Below, piece after piece: positions 24,694 to 33,447 of a DNA stretch of 64,000 bases. Positions within the stretch are counted from its first letter, which is position 1. Each line of letters starts with the position of its first letter. The stretch spans positions 81,720-145,719 of the forward strand of contig CAJTVY010000003.1 in the NCBI GenBank assembly GCA_910579925.1, in the 5' to 3' direction. Position numbers and translations under genes: made by a program. A model generated the notes under the pieces. That model was not told the origin of the DNA and made no database searches. It saw only the letters and a program-made list of their open reading frames with translations. This DNA comes from an uncultured Dorea sp. Its GTDB lineage: Bacteria > Bacillota > Clostridia > Lachnospirales > Lachnospiraceae.

Positions 24694-25054
24694 CTGCGGG
24701 TAAGACAGGTAATCGCATCTGCAAATGCAGGATTGCAGGCCGAAAGGCAGCAGATGAGGAAAGTCCGGGCTTCACAGGGCAGGATGCCGGATAACGTCCG
24801 GTGGAGGTGACTCCAAGGAAAGTGCAACAGAAATGAACCGCCATGAATATGGTAAGGGTGGAAGGGCAGTGTAAGAGACTACCGCCTTGCTGGTAACAGC
24901 AGGGGCACATGTAAACCCCATCCGAAGCAAGACCGGATAAAGACAATGTGGCGGCCCGTCACGTCTTAGGTAGGTCGCTTGAGCCTGCTGGCGACGGCAG
25001 GACCAGATAGATGATTACCCAACGACATAACCCGGCTTATCGTCTTGCCGGCAG
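24694..25054 (+). ncRNA. rnpB: RNase P RNA
   Basis: The catalytic RNA of RNase P, which matures tRNA 5' ends. Conserved blocks appear in order: GAGGAAAGTCCGGGCTTC (CR-I), AGAAATGAACCGCC, GGGTGGAAGGGCAGTGTAAG, AGACTACCGC, CCCATCCGAAGCAAGACC, CAGATAGATGATTACC and GACATAACCCGGCTTATCG (CR-V). Ends were set by pairing the P1 arms CTGCGGGTAAGAC and GTCTTGCCGGCAG, so they are good to a few bases. A promoter lies before it and a terminator after it. Confidence 0.97.
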
Positions 25055-25062
25055 ATCATTAG

Positions 25063-25090
25063 AAAACAGGACTGCTACAGTCCTGTTTTT
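25063..25090 (+). terminator. rnpB terminator
   Basis: AAAACAGGACT (25063-25073) pairs with AGTCCTGTTTT (from 25079), loop GCTAC, with a T-run to 25090. It also faces the convergent pyrI gene, ending at 25097. Confidence 0.9.
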
Positions 25091-25096
25091 AAGTTA

Positions 25097-25543
25097 CTAT
25101 TTTAATTTCCCATGATACTTTTCTTCACAGTATTTGCAGCGATAGACTTCTTTCTCTGGGTCGGTGAGGACGAATACATGATCCAGCCCCTGTTCAATGG
25201 ATGTGATACATCTCGGATTCTTGCAGCGGATGATGTTGGTAATCTGCTTTGGAAGATGCAGGCATTTCTTGGCTACAATCTCAGAATCTTTGATGAGATT
25301 GACGGTGATGTTGTGGTCAATAAAGCCCAGGGCGTCAAGGTCAATAAAATCAATGGGACATTCAATCTTCATGATGTCCTTCTTGCCCATCTTGTTGCTT
25401 CTGGCATTCTTGATAATGGCAACGCAGCAGTCTAATTTATCCAGATGGAGATATTTATAGATATCCATGCTGCGCCCTGCCTGGATATGGTCTAATACAA
25501 AACCTTCCTCGATACGTCCGACATTCAGTGTATTTTTTAACAT
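25097..25543 (-). CDS. pyrI: Aspartate carbamoyltransferase regulatory subunit PyrI
   Basis: A 148-residue regulatory chain of aspartate transcarbamoylase. Residues 1-95 form the allosteric nucleotide-binding domain ([20 protein letters not shown]); residues 105-142 form the zinc domain with ligands in CKNPRC and CKYC. PyrI pairs with PyrB to give an enzyme feedback-controlled by pyrimidine nucleotides. Its ATG overlaps the end of pyrB by seven bases. Confidence 0.97.
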   Translation of the reverse strand: MLKNTLNVGRIEEGFVLDHIQAGRSMDIYKYLHLDKLDCCVAIIKNARSNKMGKKDIMKIECPIDFIDLDALGFIDHNITVNLIKDSEIVAKKCLHLPKQITNIIRCKNPRCITSIEQGLDHVFVLTDPEKEVYRCKYCEEKYHGKLK

Positions 25544-26472
25544 GATCTTTCCTCCTCCACTTCGATATTGAGCAGCGTCAGAATGAGCGCCATCCGAATA
25601 TAGACGCCGTACTTGGTCTGTTTGAAATAAGCCGCTCTGGGATCATTGTCCACTTCCACGGAAATCTCGTTGACACGGGGCAGAGGATGAAGGACGTACA
25701 TATCCTTTGGCGCCAGTTCCATTTTCTTAGCGTCCAGGATATAGAAATCTTTCATGCGCACATAGTCCTCTTCGTTGAAGAAGCGTTCCTTCTGAACACG
25801 GGTCATATAGAGCAGATCCAGCTTCGGCAGCGCATCCTCAAGCCGGACGACTTCTTTGTACGGGATATTCCCCTTATCCAGTACGTCAAAGCGCATATAG
25901 CCGGGAAGTCTTAACTCTTCTGGCGAGATCAGGATAAACTTGATTCCCGGGTATCTGACCAGAGCATGGATCAGTGAATGTACGGTACGCCCGAACTTCA
26001 GATCTCCGCACAGGCCGATCACCATGTTATCTAAATGGCCTTTGAGATTGCGGATCGTCAGAAGGTCGGTCAGTGTCTGAGTCGGATGCTGGTGGCCGCC
26101 GTCTCCGGCATTGATCACCGGAATTGATGAATGCTGACAGGCAACCATAGGCGCTCCTTCTTTCGGATGACGCATGGCACAGATATCCGCATAGCAGGAA
26201 ACCGTGCGGATGGTATCGGATACGCTCTCACCCTTGGCAGCAGAACTGGATTCCGCCGATGAGAATCCAAGGACGCTTCCGCCCAGATTCAGCATTGCGG
26301 CTTCATGGCTCAGTCTTGTCCGTGTACTTGGTTCATAGAAAAGTGTTGCCAGCTTCTTCCCCTCGCAGGCATGCGCATACTTTGCAGGACTGGCTTCGAT
26401 GTCAACTGCCAGATCCATCAATCGATCCAGTTCTTCCACGGAAAAATCAAGCGGACTCATTAAGTGTCTCAT
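25537..26472 (-). CDS. pyrB: Aspartate carbamoyltransferase catalytic subunit PyrB
   Basis: A 311-residue catalytic chain; condenses carbamoyl phosphate with aspartate in pyrimidine synthesis. The carbamoyl-phosphate loop [16 protein letters not shown] lies near residues 45-60, the second site [10 protein letters not shown] near 79, the [12 protein letters not shown] segment near 127, and the closing HPLPRVNEI near 263. AAGGAGG precedes the ATG. The leader (26473-26559) contains an ACGGAT/ATCCGT hairpin but I saw no PyrR site. Confidence 0.97.
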   Translation of the reverse strand: MRHLMSPLDFSVEELDRLMDLAVDIEASPAKYAHACEGKKLATLFYEPSTRTRLSHEAAMLNLGGSVLGFSSAESSSAAKGESVSDTIRTVSCYADICAMRHPKEGAPMVACQHSSIPVINAGDGGHQHPTQTLTDLLTIRNLKGHLDNMVIGLCGDLKFGRTVHSLIHALVRYPGIKFILISPEELRLPGYMRFDVLDKGNIPYKEVVRLEDALPKLDLLYMTRVQKERFFNEEDYVRMKDFYILDAKKMELAPKDMYVLHPLPRVNEISVEVDNDPRAAYFKQTKYGVYIRMALILTLLNIEVEEERSC

Positions 26473-26559
26473 AAAAACCTCCTTATGATGTTAGATAAAA
26501 AATGTAAATATGTATATCAATCATCAACGGATCTGCCGTCTGACATATCCGTAGTGATA

Positions 26560-26805
26560 TCAAGGGATTGCGGCCATAGGCCGGTATTTAAAAAATATAT
26601 GGATGATTAAAAGAAAAACAGGATTATGTGTATGAATGAATACACCAGGAAATGAAGATTTTTTAACAAAAAAGAGAAAAGCATGTTCTGATAAATAAAA
26701 ATAAGAAATGAATATAACCAGCCACTCATATAAAATATGAATGACAAAACCAGGCTGATCTGTATGGATGCGCCCTGCGCTGCTGTTATATTCCCGGATA
26801 TACAT
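26560..26805 (-). CDS. Small hypothetical membrane protein
   Basis: An 81-residue product starting MYIREYNSSAGRIHTDQ with one or two hydrophobic spans (LYEWLVIFISYFYL; VFLLIIHIFF). No family recognised. Support comes from a GGGAGGAAAGG ribosome site and a plausible promoter at 26839-26867. Against it, the sequence is Phe/His/Ile-rich as expected from AT-rich non-coding DNA. Confidence 0.4.
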   Translation of the reverse strand: MYIREYNSSAGRIHTDQPGFVIHILYEWLVIFISYFYLSEHAFLFFVKKSSFPGVFIHTHNPVFLLIIHIFFKYRPMAAIP

Positions 26806-26838
26806 GCCCTTTCCTCCCTGTTGAAAACCTTTCATATT

Positions 26839-26867
26839 ATAATATAACAAATACGAAAGATTTTCAA
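26839..26867 (-). promoter_or_regulatory. Minus-strand promoter before the pyr region
   Basis: On the minus strand, TTGAAA (26867-26862), 17 bases, then TATTAT (26844-26839), with TATAAT nearby in another register. It could drive the small gene at 26805 and possibly pyrBI. Confidence 0.5.
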
Positions 26868-27247
26868 CGCTTTATGAGGATTTTTTCAAACAATAATCCG
26901 GCGCCGAACCACAGCGGCGCATAATCAAGGCGGATCAGGCCGCGGATGTTTAACGGGGCTTCGCTGTAGTCCCAGGGACATGCGTCAAATTTCTTTAAAA
27001 AAGAGCCGGTCACATATTCGCCGCAGAATATGCAGCATGTATAGACGCCTCCACGCAGTAACAGGCTCTTCCCTTTCAGCAGTCTGCAGATAGGAGCAAG
27101 AAAACTTGCCATGCCATAGATGGGGAACATCCAGATAGAAGTGTTCCCGGTCAGTTTCGGGTTTTCATCCTGCAGGGAGTGGAGTCCGGTGAAGAGGATC
27201 TCCATGCACCATCCAGTGGTCCCGCAGGTCAGGAAATTATGCTTCAT
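26864..27247 (-). CDS. Putative ABC-transporter type IV (CmpB/DUF1113) membrane protein
   Basis: A 127-residue membrane protein. The stretch WMFPIYGMASFLAPICRLL, GEYVTGSFLKKF, CPWDYSEAPLNIRGLIRLDY and APLWFGAGLLFEKI matches the small family named putative ABC-transporter type IV, common in Clostridia. It has three or four spans; no transport activity is established for the family. It is divergent from pheA. Confidence 0.8.
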   Translation of the reverse strand: MKHNFLTCGTTGWCMEILFTGLHSLQDENPKLTGNTSIWMFPIYGMASFLAPICRLLKGKSLLLRGGVYTCCIFCGEYVTGSFLKKFDACPWDYSEAPLNIRGLIRLDYAPLWFGAGLLFEKILIKR

Positions 27248-27297
27248 ATGGATAAGTATGGCAGAAACGGGCAGATTTTATACAGGATAATAAATAT

Positions 27298-27328
27298 TTG
27301 ACAAATCTGGCAGGATATGTATTATAAT
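27298..27328 (+). promoter_or_regulatory. pheA promoter
   Basis: TTGACA (27298-27303) and TATAAT (27323-27328) separated by 19 bases, about 47 bases before the ATG of pheA. The long spacer may be offset by control; no T-box or leader peptide fits in the short leader. Confidence 0.6.
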
Positions 27329-27374
27329 ACATCATGATCAGAGATTACAAAAATAGAAACGAGGAGAAAATGAT

Positions 27375-28505
27375 ATGGCGACGCTTGAAGAGTTAAGGAT
27401 ACAGATAGATGCTGTGGACAACGAGATTGTAAGGCTGTTCGAGGAACGGATACGGCTTGGAGAAGAGGTAGGAGACTACAAGATCGCAAATGGAATGAAG
27501 ATCTTTGACCGTCAGAGAGAACGGGATAAGCTGAGTAGCGTAGCAGGGCAGGCGACTACAGAGTTTAATAAGAAGGGCGTACGGGAATTGTTCGAGCAGC
27601 TGATGGCCATGAGCAGGAAGGTACAGTATCGTAAGCTTGTGGAGGCGGGCGCTCTTGGAAGACTGCCGTTCATCGGGGTGGATACCCTGGATACTCAGAA
27701 CGCCAGGGTGGTGTTCCCGGGAACGGAAGGGGCTTACAGCCAGGCGGCGATGCAGTACTATTTCGGAGAAAAATGCAACAGTTTTTATGTGCGGACGTTT
27801 CGGGACGCTATGGAGTCCATAGAGGAAGGCGCGGCGGATTTTGCCGTGCTGCCGATTGAGAATTCAACGGCTGGGGCGGTGGACGAGATGTATGACCTGC
27901 TGGTTGAATTTGAAAATTATATAGTGGGGGAGACGATTATTCCGATCACCCATACCCTGGCTGGGCTGCCGGGAACAAAGCTTTCGGATATTGAGCGTGT
28001 GTATTCTAAGGGGGTGGCGCTTATGCAGGCGTCCCGTTTTCTGGACGGGCACAGCGGATGGCAGCAGATCAGCGTAGCGAATACGGCGATTGCGGCAAAG
28101 AAGATTATAGAGGAACAGGATAAGGGCCAGGCGGCAGTCTGCAGCGCATATGCGGCGAAGGTTCACGGTCTTCAGGTGCTTGCGGACAATATTAATGATG
28201 ATCCTAATAATTCCACGAGATTTATCGTGGTGACGAACCAGAAGATTTTTCTGAAAGAGGCTCAAAAGATCAGTATCTGCTTCGAGGTGCCCCATGAGAG
28301 CGGATCGCTGTATCAGTTATTGTCTCATTTTATCTATAATGATCTGAATATGACCAGGATTGAGTCAAGGCCAGTGGAAGGAAGAAACTGGGAGTACCGG
28401 TTTTTCGTGGATTTCGAGGGGAATCTTGCAAAACCTGCGGTGAAGAACGCAATCCGGGGACTTCGGGAGGAGAGCAGGAGTCTTAGGATTCTTGGAAACT
28501 ATTAG
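27375..28505 (+). CDS. pheA: Bifunctional chorismate mutase/prephenate dehydratase PheA
   Basis: A 376-residue phenylalanine-biosynthesis enzyme. Residues 1-85 are an AroQ chorismate mutase (EELRIQIDAVDNEIVRLFEE; GVRELFEQLMAMSRKVQYRK). Residues 108-285 are prephenate dehydratase (VVFPGTEGAYSQAAMQYYFG; LPIENSTAGAVDEMYDLL; DDPNNSTRFIVV with the catalytic Thr-Arg-Phe). Residues 295-376 are an ACT domain for phenylalanine feedback, with ESRPVEGRNWEYRFFVDFEG. The start follows GAGGAGAAA. The domain order is the usual one. Confidence 0.97.
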   Translation: MATLEELRIQIDAVDNEIVRLFEERIRLGEEVGDYKIANGMKIFDRQRERDKLSSVAGQATTEFNKKGVRELFEQLMAMSRKVQYRKLVEAGALGRLPFIGVDTLDTQNARVVFPGTEGAYSQAAMQYYFGEKCNSFYVRTFRDAMESIEEGAADFAVLPIENSTAGAVDEMYDLLVEFENYIVGETIIPITHTLAGLPGTKLSDIERVYSKGVALMQASRFLDGHSGWQQISVANTAIAAKKIIEEQDKGQAAVCSAYAAKVHGLQVLADNINDDPNNSTRFIVVTNQKIFLKEAQKISICFEVPHESGSLYQLLSHFIYNDLNMTRIESRPVEGRNWEYRFFVDFEGNLAKPAVKNAIRGLREESRSLRILGNY

Positions 28506-28524
28506 GAAAAGGAGCGGGCAGCAG

Positions 28525-29838
28525 ATGAGAACAAACGAATTGATATTGTATCGCCATTGTGAGACGAGGGATCTTCAAGACGGCCGGATTCTTCAGGATA
28601 TGACGTTTCTGATGGAAAATTATGACAATACTTATTATAATTCCGAAGATTTGAGAGGGCTTCTGTTTGAGTGCGTGAATAGGATTCTGGAGATGGCGGT
28701 CAGCCATGGTTTTGAGGGGAATCTTTGGCATGATTATCTGACGTATCTTCTGGCCACCCATGAGAATGCCTACAGTACTTCCTGCGAGATTGTGGGGGAG
28801 ACTGGCGGCAGTATTAATGAAGCGGCGCTGCATGATTTTGGGATTTTCAAGGAATTGTTTGACTATGACTTTTCGGGCATGTCGAATGTGCTTGAAGCGG
28901 AATGTCTGTCTGTTATTCTGGATTACCGGGGGACGAGCGGGCATGGAAAAGTATTTAACAGGAGAATCAGGGACCGGATCTGCGAACTAAGCCGGAATCT
29001 TGCGGGAACGAAGGAGGCTTTGGATTTCAAGGATACTCTTACCCAGTTTTATAAGGAATTCGGCGTCGGGAAGCTTGGTCTTCATAAGGCGTTCAGGGTG
29101 GAACGAGGAGACGGCGGAGCCAGGATTGTTCCAATCACGAAGATTGCCCATGTGCATCTGGACGACCTTGTGGGGTATGAGATTGCCAAGAAGAAACTGG
29201 TGGATAATACAGAGGCGTTCGTGGAGGGGAGACGGGCAAATAACTGTCTGCTGTTTGGGGATGCAGGGACGGGGAAATCTTCTTCTATTAAAGCCATACT
29301 CAACCGGTATTACGACAAAGGACTTCGGATGATCGAGGTGTATAAGCATCAGTTCCAGGATCTGAATGATATCATTTCCCAGATCAAGAACCGGAATTAT
29401 AAATTTATTATCTATATGGATGATCTGTCTTTTGAGGAATTCGAGATTGAATATAAGTATCTGAAGGCAGTGATTGAGGGGGGACTGGAGAGGAAGCCGG
29501 ATAATATACTGATCTACGCCACATCCAACCGGCGGCATCTGATCCGGGAGACGTTTAAAGATAAGGCGGACCGGGATGAGGAGCTGCATACCAATGATAC
29601 GGTACAGGAGAAACTGTCGCTGGTTGCGAGGTTCGGGGTGACGATTTATTTTGGGAAACCGGAGAAGAAGGAGTTCCAGGAGATTGTGCGGCAGCTTGCG
29701 AAACGGAACGGGATCGGGCTGCCGGAAGAGGAACTGCTGCTTGAGGCGAATAAGTGGGAACTGAGCCATGGAGGGCTGTCGGGGAGGACGGCACAGCAGT
29801 TTATTGATTATCTGATGGGACAGAAGGAAAAGAAGTAA
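28525..29838 (+). CDS. DUF815 family AAA-type ATPase
   Basis: A 437-residue P-loop ATPase: long helical N-terminal region, then LLFGDAGTGKSSSIKAILN (Walker A), FIIYMDDLSFEEFE (Walker B), and LIYATSNRRHLIRETF (sensor 1) in the C-terminal half. This is the DUF815 group, AAA-related proteins of unknown client. The ATG at 28525 follows AAAAGGAG; an in-frame ATG at 28492 overlaps pheA and is less likely. It is followed by a strong terminator. Confidence 0.87.
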   Translation: MRTNELILYRHCETRDLQDGRILQDMTFLMENYDNTYYNSEDLRGLLFECVNRILEMAVSHGFEGNLWHDYLTYLLATHENAYSTSCEIVGETGGSINEAALHDFGIFKELFDYDFSGMSNVLEAECLSVILDYRGTSGHGKVFNRRIRDRICELSRNLAGTKEALDFKDTLTQFYKEFGVGKLGLHKAFRVERGDGGARIVPITKIAHVHLDDLVGYEIAKKKLVDNTEAFVEGRRANNCLLFGDAGTGKSSSIKAILNRYYDKGLRMIEVYKHQFQDLNDIISQIKNRNYKFIIYMDDLSFEEFEIEYKYLKAVIEGGLERKPDNILIYATSNRRHLIRETFKDKADRDEELHTNDTVQEKLSLVARFGVTIYFGKPEKKEFQEIVRQLAKRNGIGLPEEELLLEANKWELSHGGLSGRTAQQFIDYLMGQKEKK

Positions 29839-29845
29839 GCAAAAA

Positions 29846-29881
29846 AAATTCGCAGAGTATATTACTCTGCGAATTTTTTTT
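29846..29881 (+). terminator. Rho-independent terminator
   Basis: Fourteen-base arms AAATTCGCAGAGTA (29846-29859) and its complement (29863-29876) with a 3-base loop, then a T-run. It ends the pheA/DUF815 transcript ahead of the polysaccharide cluster. Confidence 0.93.
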
Positions 29882-30102
29882 CAACAGCATATCTATTATA
29901 ACGATCTAAAGCAGATAATTCAATACCTAAATTATTTTTTACAAAATCTTGTAAGAAATGAAAGTTAATAAATCTGTCTATTGTTAAATTATAAATTTAA
30001 AGTCTGTATATTTAATGTAATCCAATAAAGAATACTGCTATTTTGATACCCAATATATTGAAATATTTTCGCAGAGTAATATACTCCACGAAAAGAGAGG
30101 GG

Positions 30103-30612
30103 GTGTTTCCGATCTGGTATGTCCTGCGCTGTGAAGAAGGAAATGAGAAAAGAGCAGCCGTTTTGCTGAAACAATTGTATCATTGCCAGTCGGATATATT
30201 CTTGATAACGTTTGAAAAAATGAAACGATATGAAGGAAACTGGCATTGCCAGAAAGAAATACTGATCCGGGGATATGTGTTCGCAGATGTTAAAAACCGA
30301 AAGAGATTAGAAGCAGCGGCCTATGATACGTCTATATTTAAGGCTTCTGGAATGGGAGAATATACTTTGTGTCTGAATAAGGAGGATAAAGAATTTCTCG
30401 AAAACCTTAGTGGAAAAGAGCATCACATTTCAATGTCGAGAGGATATATTCAAGAAGGGATTACCTTTATAACCGAAGGACCTCTATGCGGAAAAGAGCG
30501 TAAAATCCGTAAGATTGACCGTCACAAGAGGATGGCGAGAGTAGATTATCCGATGAAATGCTTTCGGAAGACACAGTTCTGGATGGGGCTGGAGATTACA
30601 GCGAAGAGTTAA
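30103..30612 (+). CDS. Specialised NusG paralogue (LoaP/UpxY-type antiterminator)
   Basis: A protein of about 169 residues with the NusG N-terminal fold (IWYVLRCEEGNEKRAAVLLK; ILIRGYVFADV) and a C-terminal KOW domain (GITFITEGPLCGKERKIRKI). Paralogues of this kind (RfaH, UpxY, LoaP) travel with RNA polymerase and prevent early termination in long operons for capsule or metabolite synthesis. Its place as first gene of a 15-kb polysaccharide operon fits this exactly. The start is uncertain: GTG at 30103 sits very close to GAGAGG; a TTG at 30043 would add 20 residues outside the conserved fold. The likely promoter was not located. Confidence 0.85.
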   Translation: MFPIWYVLRCEEGNEKRAAVLLKQLYHCQSDIFLITFEKMKRYEGNWHCQKEILIRGYVFADVKNRKRLEAAAYDTSIFKASGMGEYTLCLNKEDKEFLENLSGKEHHISMSRGYIQEGITFITEGPLCGKERKIRKIDRHKRMARVDYPMKCFRKTQFWMGLEITAKS

Positions 30613-30667
30613 TAACGTATGTGAGCAAAGCAGATGTTAAAACGATCAGGCTCAAGGAAGATGACAG

Positions 30668-31888
30668 ATGAGGAATACATTCATGATGAAGATTGAATTT
30701 TCACCACCCGATATGACGGATGAGGAAGTCTTAGAAGTAACGGAGACTATTAAATCGGGATGGATTACGACGGGTCCTAAAACAAAAGAATTTGAAAAAC
30801 AGATCGCAGGCTTTGTTGGGACGAATAAAGCAATCTGTTTAAATTCACAGACAGCATGTGCTGAGATGGCGTTACGGTTATTAGGAATCGGAGCGGACGA
30901 TGAAGTAATCGTTCCTGCATATACATACACTGCCAGCGCTTCAGTGGTGTATCATGTCGGAGCAAAGATTGTATTTGTTGATGTGCAGAAAGACAGTCTG
31001 CAAATGGATTATGATAGAGTGGAAGAAGCGATTAATGAAAATACAAAGGCGATTATTCCGGTAGATTTAGGTGGAGTGCCATGCGATTACGAACGAATCT
31101 ATGAAATTGTTGAAAAGAAAAGAGGTCTTTTTAAACCGGATAACGAGATACAGGCCGCATTTGGCCGTATTATTATTTGTGCGGACGGAGCCCACGCCTT
31201 TGGCGCTTCATGGCGGGGGTCGATGATTGGGGCAGCTGCTGATTTTACAAGTTTTAGCTTTCATGCAGTTAAAAATATTACAACTGCGGAAGGCGGTGCG
31301 TTAACCTGGAAATCGATAGAGGGTATAGATGATGAAGAATTATATCAAAAGATTCAATTGTATTCATTGCATGGGCAATCAAAAGATGCTTTGTCTAAAA
31401 CGAGATCCGGAGCCTGGGAATATGATATTGTAGCTCCCTGGTATAAATGTAATATGACTGATATTATGGCGGCTTTAGGGGTCGCACAGTTACGGAGATA
31501 TCCAGACATTCTAAAAAGAAGAAAAGAGATTATCAGCAGATATGATCATGCGTTTAAAGCTTTAGATATTGAAGTTCTTCCTCATCATACAGATGAGTGG
31601 CATAGTTCTATGCATTTATATATGTCCAGAATCCCAGGCATTACGCTGGATCAAAGACAGGAAATTATTGTGAAAATGGCGGAAAGAGGCATTGCGACGA
31701 ATGTACATTATAAACCACTTCCAATGATGAGCGCATATAGAAATTTAGGTTTTGATATGAAAGATTACCCTAATTCATACCGTCATTTTGAAAATGAAAT
31801 TACTTTACCATTACATACAAAACTAACAGATAAAGAAGTGACATATATAATTGATAATTTCTGTGATATCACAAAGCAATATTCTTAA
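30668..31888 (+). CDS. DegT/DnrJ/EryC1/StrS-type sugar aminotransferase
   Basis: A 406-residue PLP-dependent aminotransferase of the DegT/ArnB family, which adds an amino group to nucleotide keto-sugars. The opening FSPPDMTDEEVLEVTETIKS and SGWITTGPKTKEFEKQIAGF are diagnostic. The PLP lysine is Lys202 in SFHAVKNITTAEGGAL, and ICADGAHAFGASWRG carries the PLP-contacting Asp. Starts at 30668 and 30683/30686 are both possible; relatives begin near the latter. No dehydratase supplying the keto-sugar is in the cluster, so the substrate must be made elsewhere. Confidence 0.92.
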   Translation: MRNTFMMKIEFSPPDMTDEEVLEVTETIKSGWITTGPKTKEFEKQIAGFVGTNKAICLNSQTACAEMALRLLGIGADDEVIVPAYTYTASASVVYHVGAKIVFVDVQKDSLQMDYDRVEEAINENTKAIIPVDLGGVPCDYERIYEIVEKKRGLFKPDNEIQAAFGRIIICADGAHAFGASWRGSMIGAAADFTSFSFHAVKNITTAEGGALTWKSIEGIDDEELYQKIQLYSLHGQSKDALSKTRSGAWEYDIVAPWYKCNMTDIMAALGVAQLRRYPDILKRRKEIISRYDHAFKALDIEVLPHHTDEWHSSMHLYMSRIPGITLDQRQEIIVKMAERGIATNVHYKPLPMMSAYRNLGFDMKDYPNSYRHFENEITLPLHTKLTDKEVTYIIDNFCDITKQYS

Positions 31889-31902
31889 TTAAGGAGTTAC
31901 AT

Positions 31903-32598
31903 ATGCTGAGGAAATGGGAAGAGCTTCCTGAGTTTATGAAAAATGATGAAGTAAAAAAATACTATGAGATTCTTTCCAGAAAGAAATTCAGCTTACTTTT
32001 AAAAAGAATTTCAGATGTAATGATAGCCTTGATTTTAGTAGTGATTCTTGCAATTCCAATGGCGGTTATCAGCATTCGGATCGTTTTAGAATCAAAGGGC
32101 GGCGTGTTTTATCGACAAGAACGAATTACGTCATACGGGAAAAAATTTAGAATTCATAAGTTCAGAACAATGGTCCCGAATGCGGATCAGACAGGAGCAT
32201 TAATTACTGTATCCAAAGACAATAGAATCACTGCCACCGGAAAATGGATGAGAGATAAACGAATTGATGAAATTCCACAGTTATTTGACGTAATAGAGGG
32301 AAATATGAGTTTTGTAGGAACACGGCCGGAAGTAACAAAATATGTAGAGCAGTACACCGATGAAATGATGGCGACTTTATTACTTCCGGCAGGGATTACA
32401 TCGGAAGCAAGTATCCGATATAAAGATGAAGCAAAGTTACTTGATGAGGCAAAAGATGTAGAGGCAATTTATATAAGCAGGATTCTTCCTGATAAAATGC
32501 AATACAATTTAGAAAGTATACGGGAATTTTCTTTTTTTAGAGAAATAAAGACTATGTTTCGCACGATAAGCGTGCTTATGGGAAAAGAATGCAGATAA
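31903..32598 (+). CDS. Initiating sugar-phosphate transferase (PGPT family)
   Basis: A 231-residue polyprenyl-phosphate glycosyl-1-phosphate transferase that loads the first sugar of the repeat unit onto undecaprenyl phosphate at the membrane. A single re-entrant hydrophobic helix (VMIALILVVILAIPMAVISI, residues 39-58) precedes the catalytic domain: GVFYRQERI, FRIHKFRTMVPNAD, RDKRIDEIPQLFDVIEGNMS, FVGTRPEV. It lacks the N-terminal CoA-binding-like region of long WbaP proteins, as usual for the short form. Ribosome site AAGGAG. Confidence 0.93.
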   Translation: MLRKWEELPEFMKNDEVKKYYEILSRKKFSLLLKRISDVMIALILVVILAIPMAVISIRIVLESKGGVFYRQERITSYGKKFRIHKFRTMVPNADQTGALITVSKDNRITATGKWMRDKRIDEIPQLFDVIEGNMSFVGTRPEVTKYVEQYTDEMMATLLLPAGITSEASIRYKDEAKLLDEAKDVEAIYISRILPDKMQYNLESIREFSFFREIKTMFRTISVLMGKECR

Positions 32599-32613
32599 AA
32601 AGGAAGTGTGCTT

Positions 32614-33435
32614 ATGGAATATCCTCAATTTTCTGTATTAATGTCGCTTTACATAAAAGAAAAAGCAGAGTATTTTGAGGAATGTATGCAGAGTATTTTC
32701 AGACAGACGGTGATGCCGGACGAAATAGTGATTGTATATGACGGTCCGATTTCTGATGAGTTAAAAGGAATAGTAGAAAGATATAAGAAAGAAAATCCCG
32801 GAATCATAAAGACGATTGAAATCGGGGAAAACAGAGGGCTTGGATTAGCGCTGGCTGAAGGGGTGATTCACTGTTCGAATGAACTGATTGCGCGTATGGA
32901 CACAGATGATATCGCCAGGGAAGACCGGTTTGAGAAGCAGATGGATATGTTTCTTCAAAATGAAAATCTGGATATTTGCGGAAGTCATATTGTAGAGTTT
33001 GAAGGAAGTAAAGAACATATCCTTTCTATACGAAAAGTACCGGTTACTCATAAGGAGATAGCAGAATATCAGAAACAGCGCAGCGCATTTAACCATATGA
33101 CTGTCATGTATAAGAGAAGTTCGGTATTACAGGCTGGAAATTATGAACATTGTCCATTAATGGAAGATGATATGTTATGGATCCGGATGTTAATAGCCGG
33201 TGCAAAAGGTATCAATATTGATGATTATCTTGTGTATGCCAGGACAGGCTCTGCAATGATAGAACGCCGGGGCGGATGGAAATATTTCAGGAAGTATAGG
33301 AGTGGAAGGAAGAAAATATATCTTACAGGCTATATTAACAGATGGGATTATTACAAAACAATTTTTATTCAGTTTATAGTAGCTCTTGCGCCAAATGTAA
33401 TCAGAAGATATGTTTTTATAAACCTGCTTAGATAA
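32614..33435 (+). CDS. Glycosyltransferase family 2
   Basis: A 273-residue GT-A fold enzyme: FSVLMSLYIKEKAEYFEECM at the N-terminus, ENRGLGLALAEG for nucleotide-sugar contact, and the metal-binding ARMDTDDIAREDRF (DxD). MEDDMLWIRM is the acceptor-side ED motif. I chose ATG 32614 with AGGA nine bases upstream; a GTG two codons earlier is an alternative. It resembles the EpsE/WfgS-type group. Confidence 0.9.
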   Translation: MEYPQFSVLMSLYIKEKAEYFEECMQSIFRQTVMPDEIVIVYDGPISDELKGIVERYKKENPGIIKTIEIGENRGLGLALAEGVIHCSNELIARMDTDDIAREDRFEKQMDMFLQNENLDICGSHIVEFEGSKEHILSIRKVPVTHKEIAEYQKQRSAFNHMTVMYKRSSVLQAGNYEHCPLMEDDMLWIRMLIAGAKGINIDDYLVYARTGSAMIERRGGWKYFRKYRSGRKKIYLTGYINRWDYYKTIFIQFIVALAPNVIRRYVFINLLR

Positions 33436-33447
33436 GAAAGGAAACCA

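Noticed and set aside
27329..27374. T-box or leader-peptide attenuator before pheA
   Set aside because: The space between the -10 and the ATG is about 46 bases, too short for a T-box and without a Phe-rich leader peptide.
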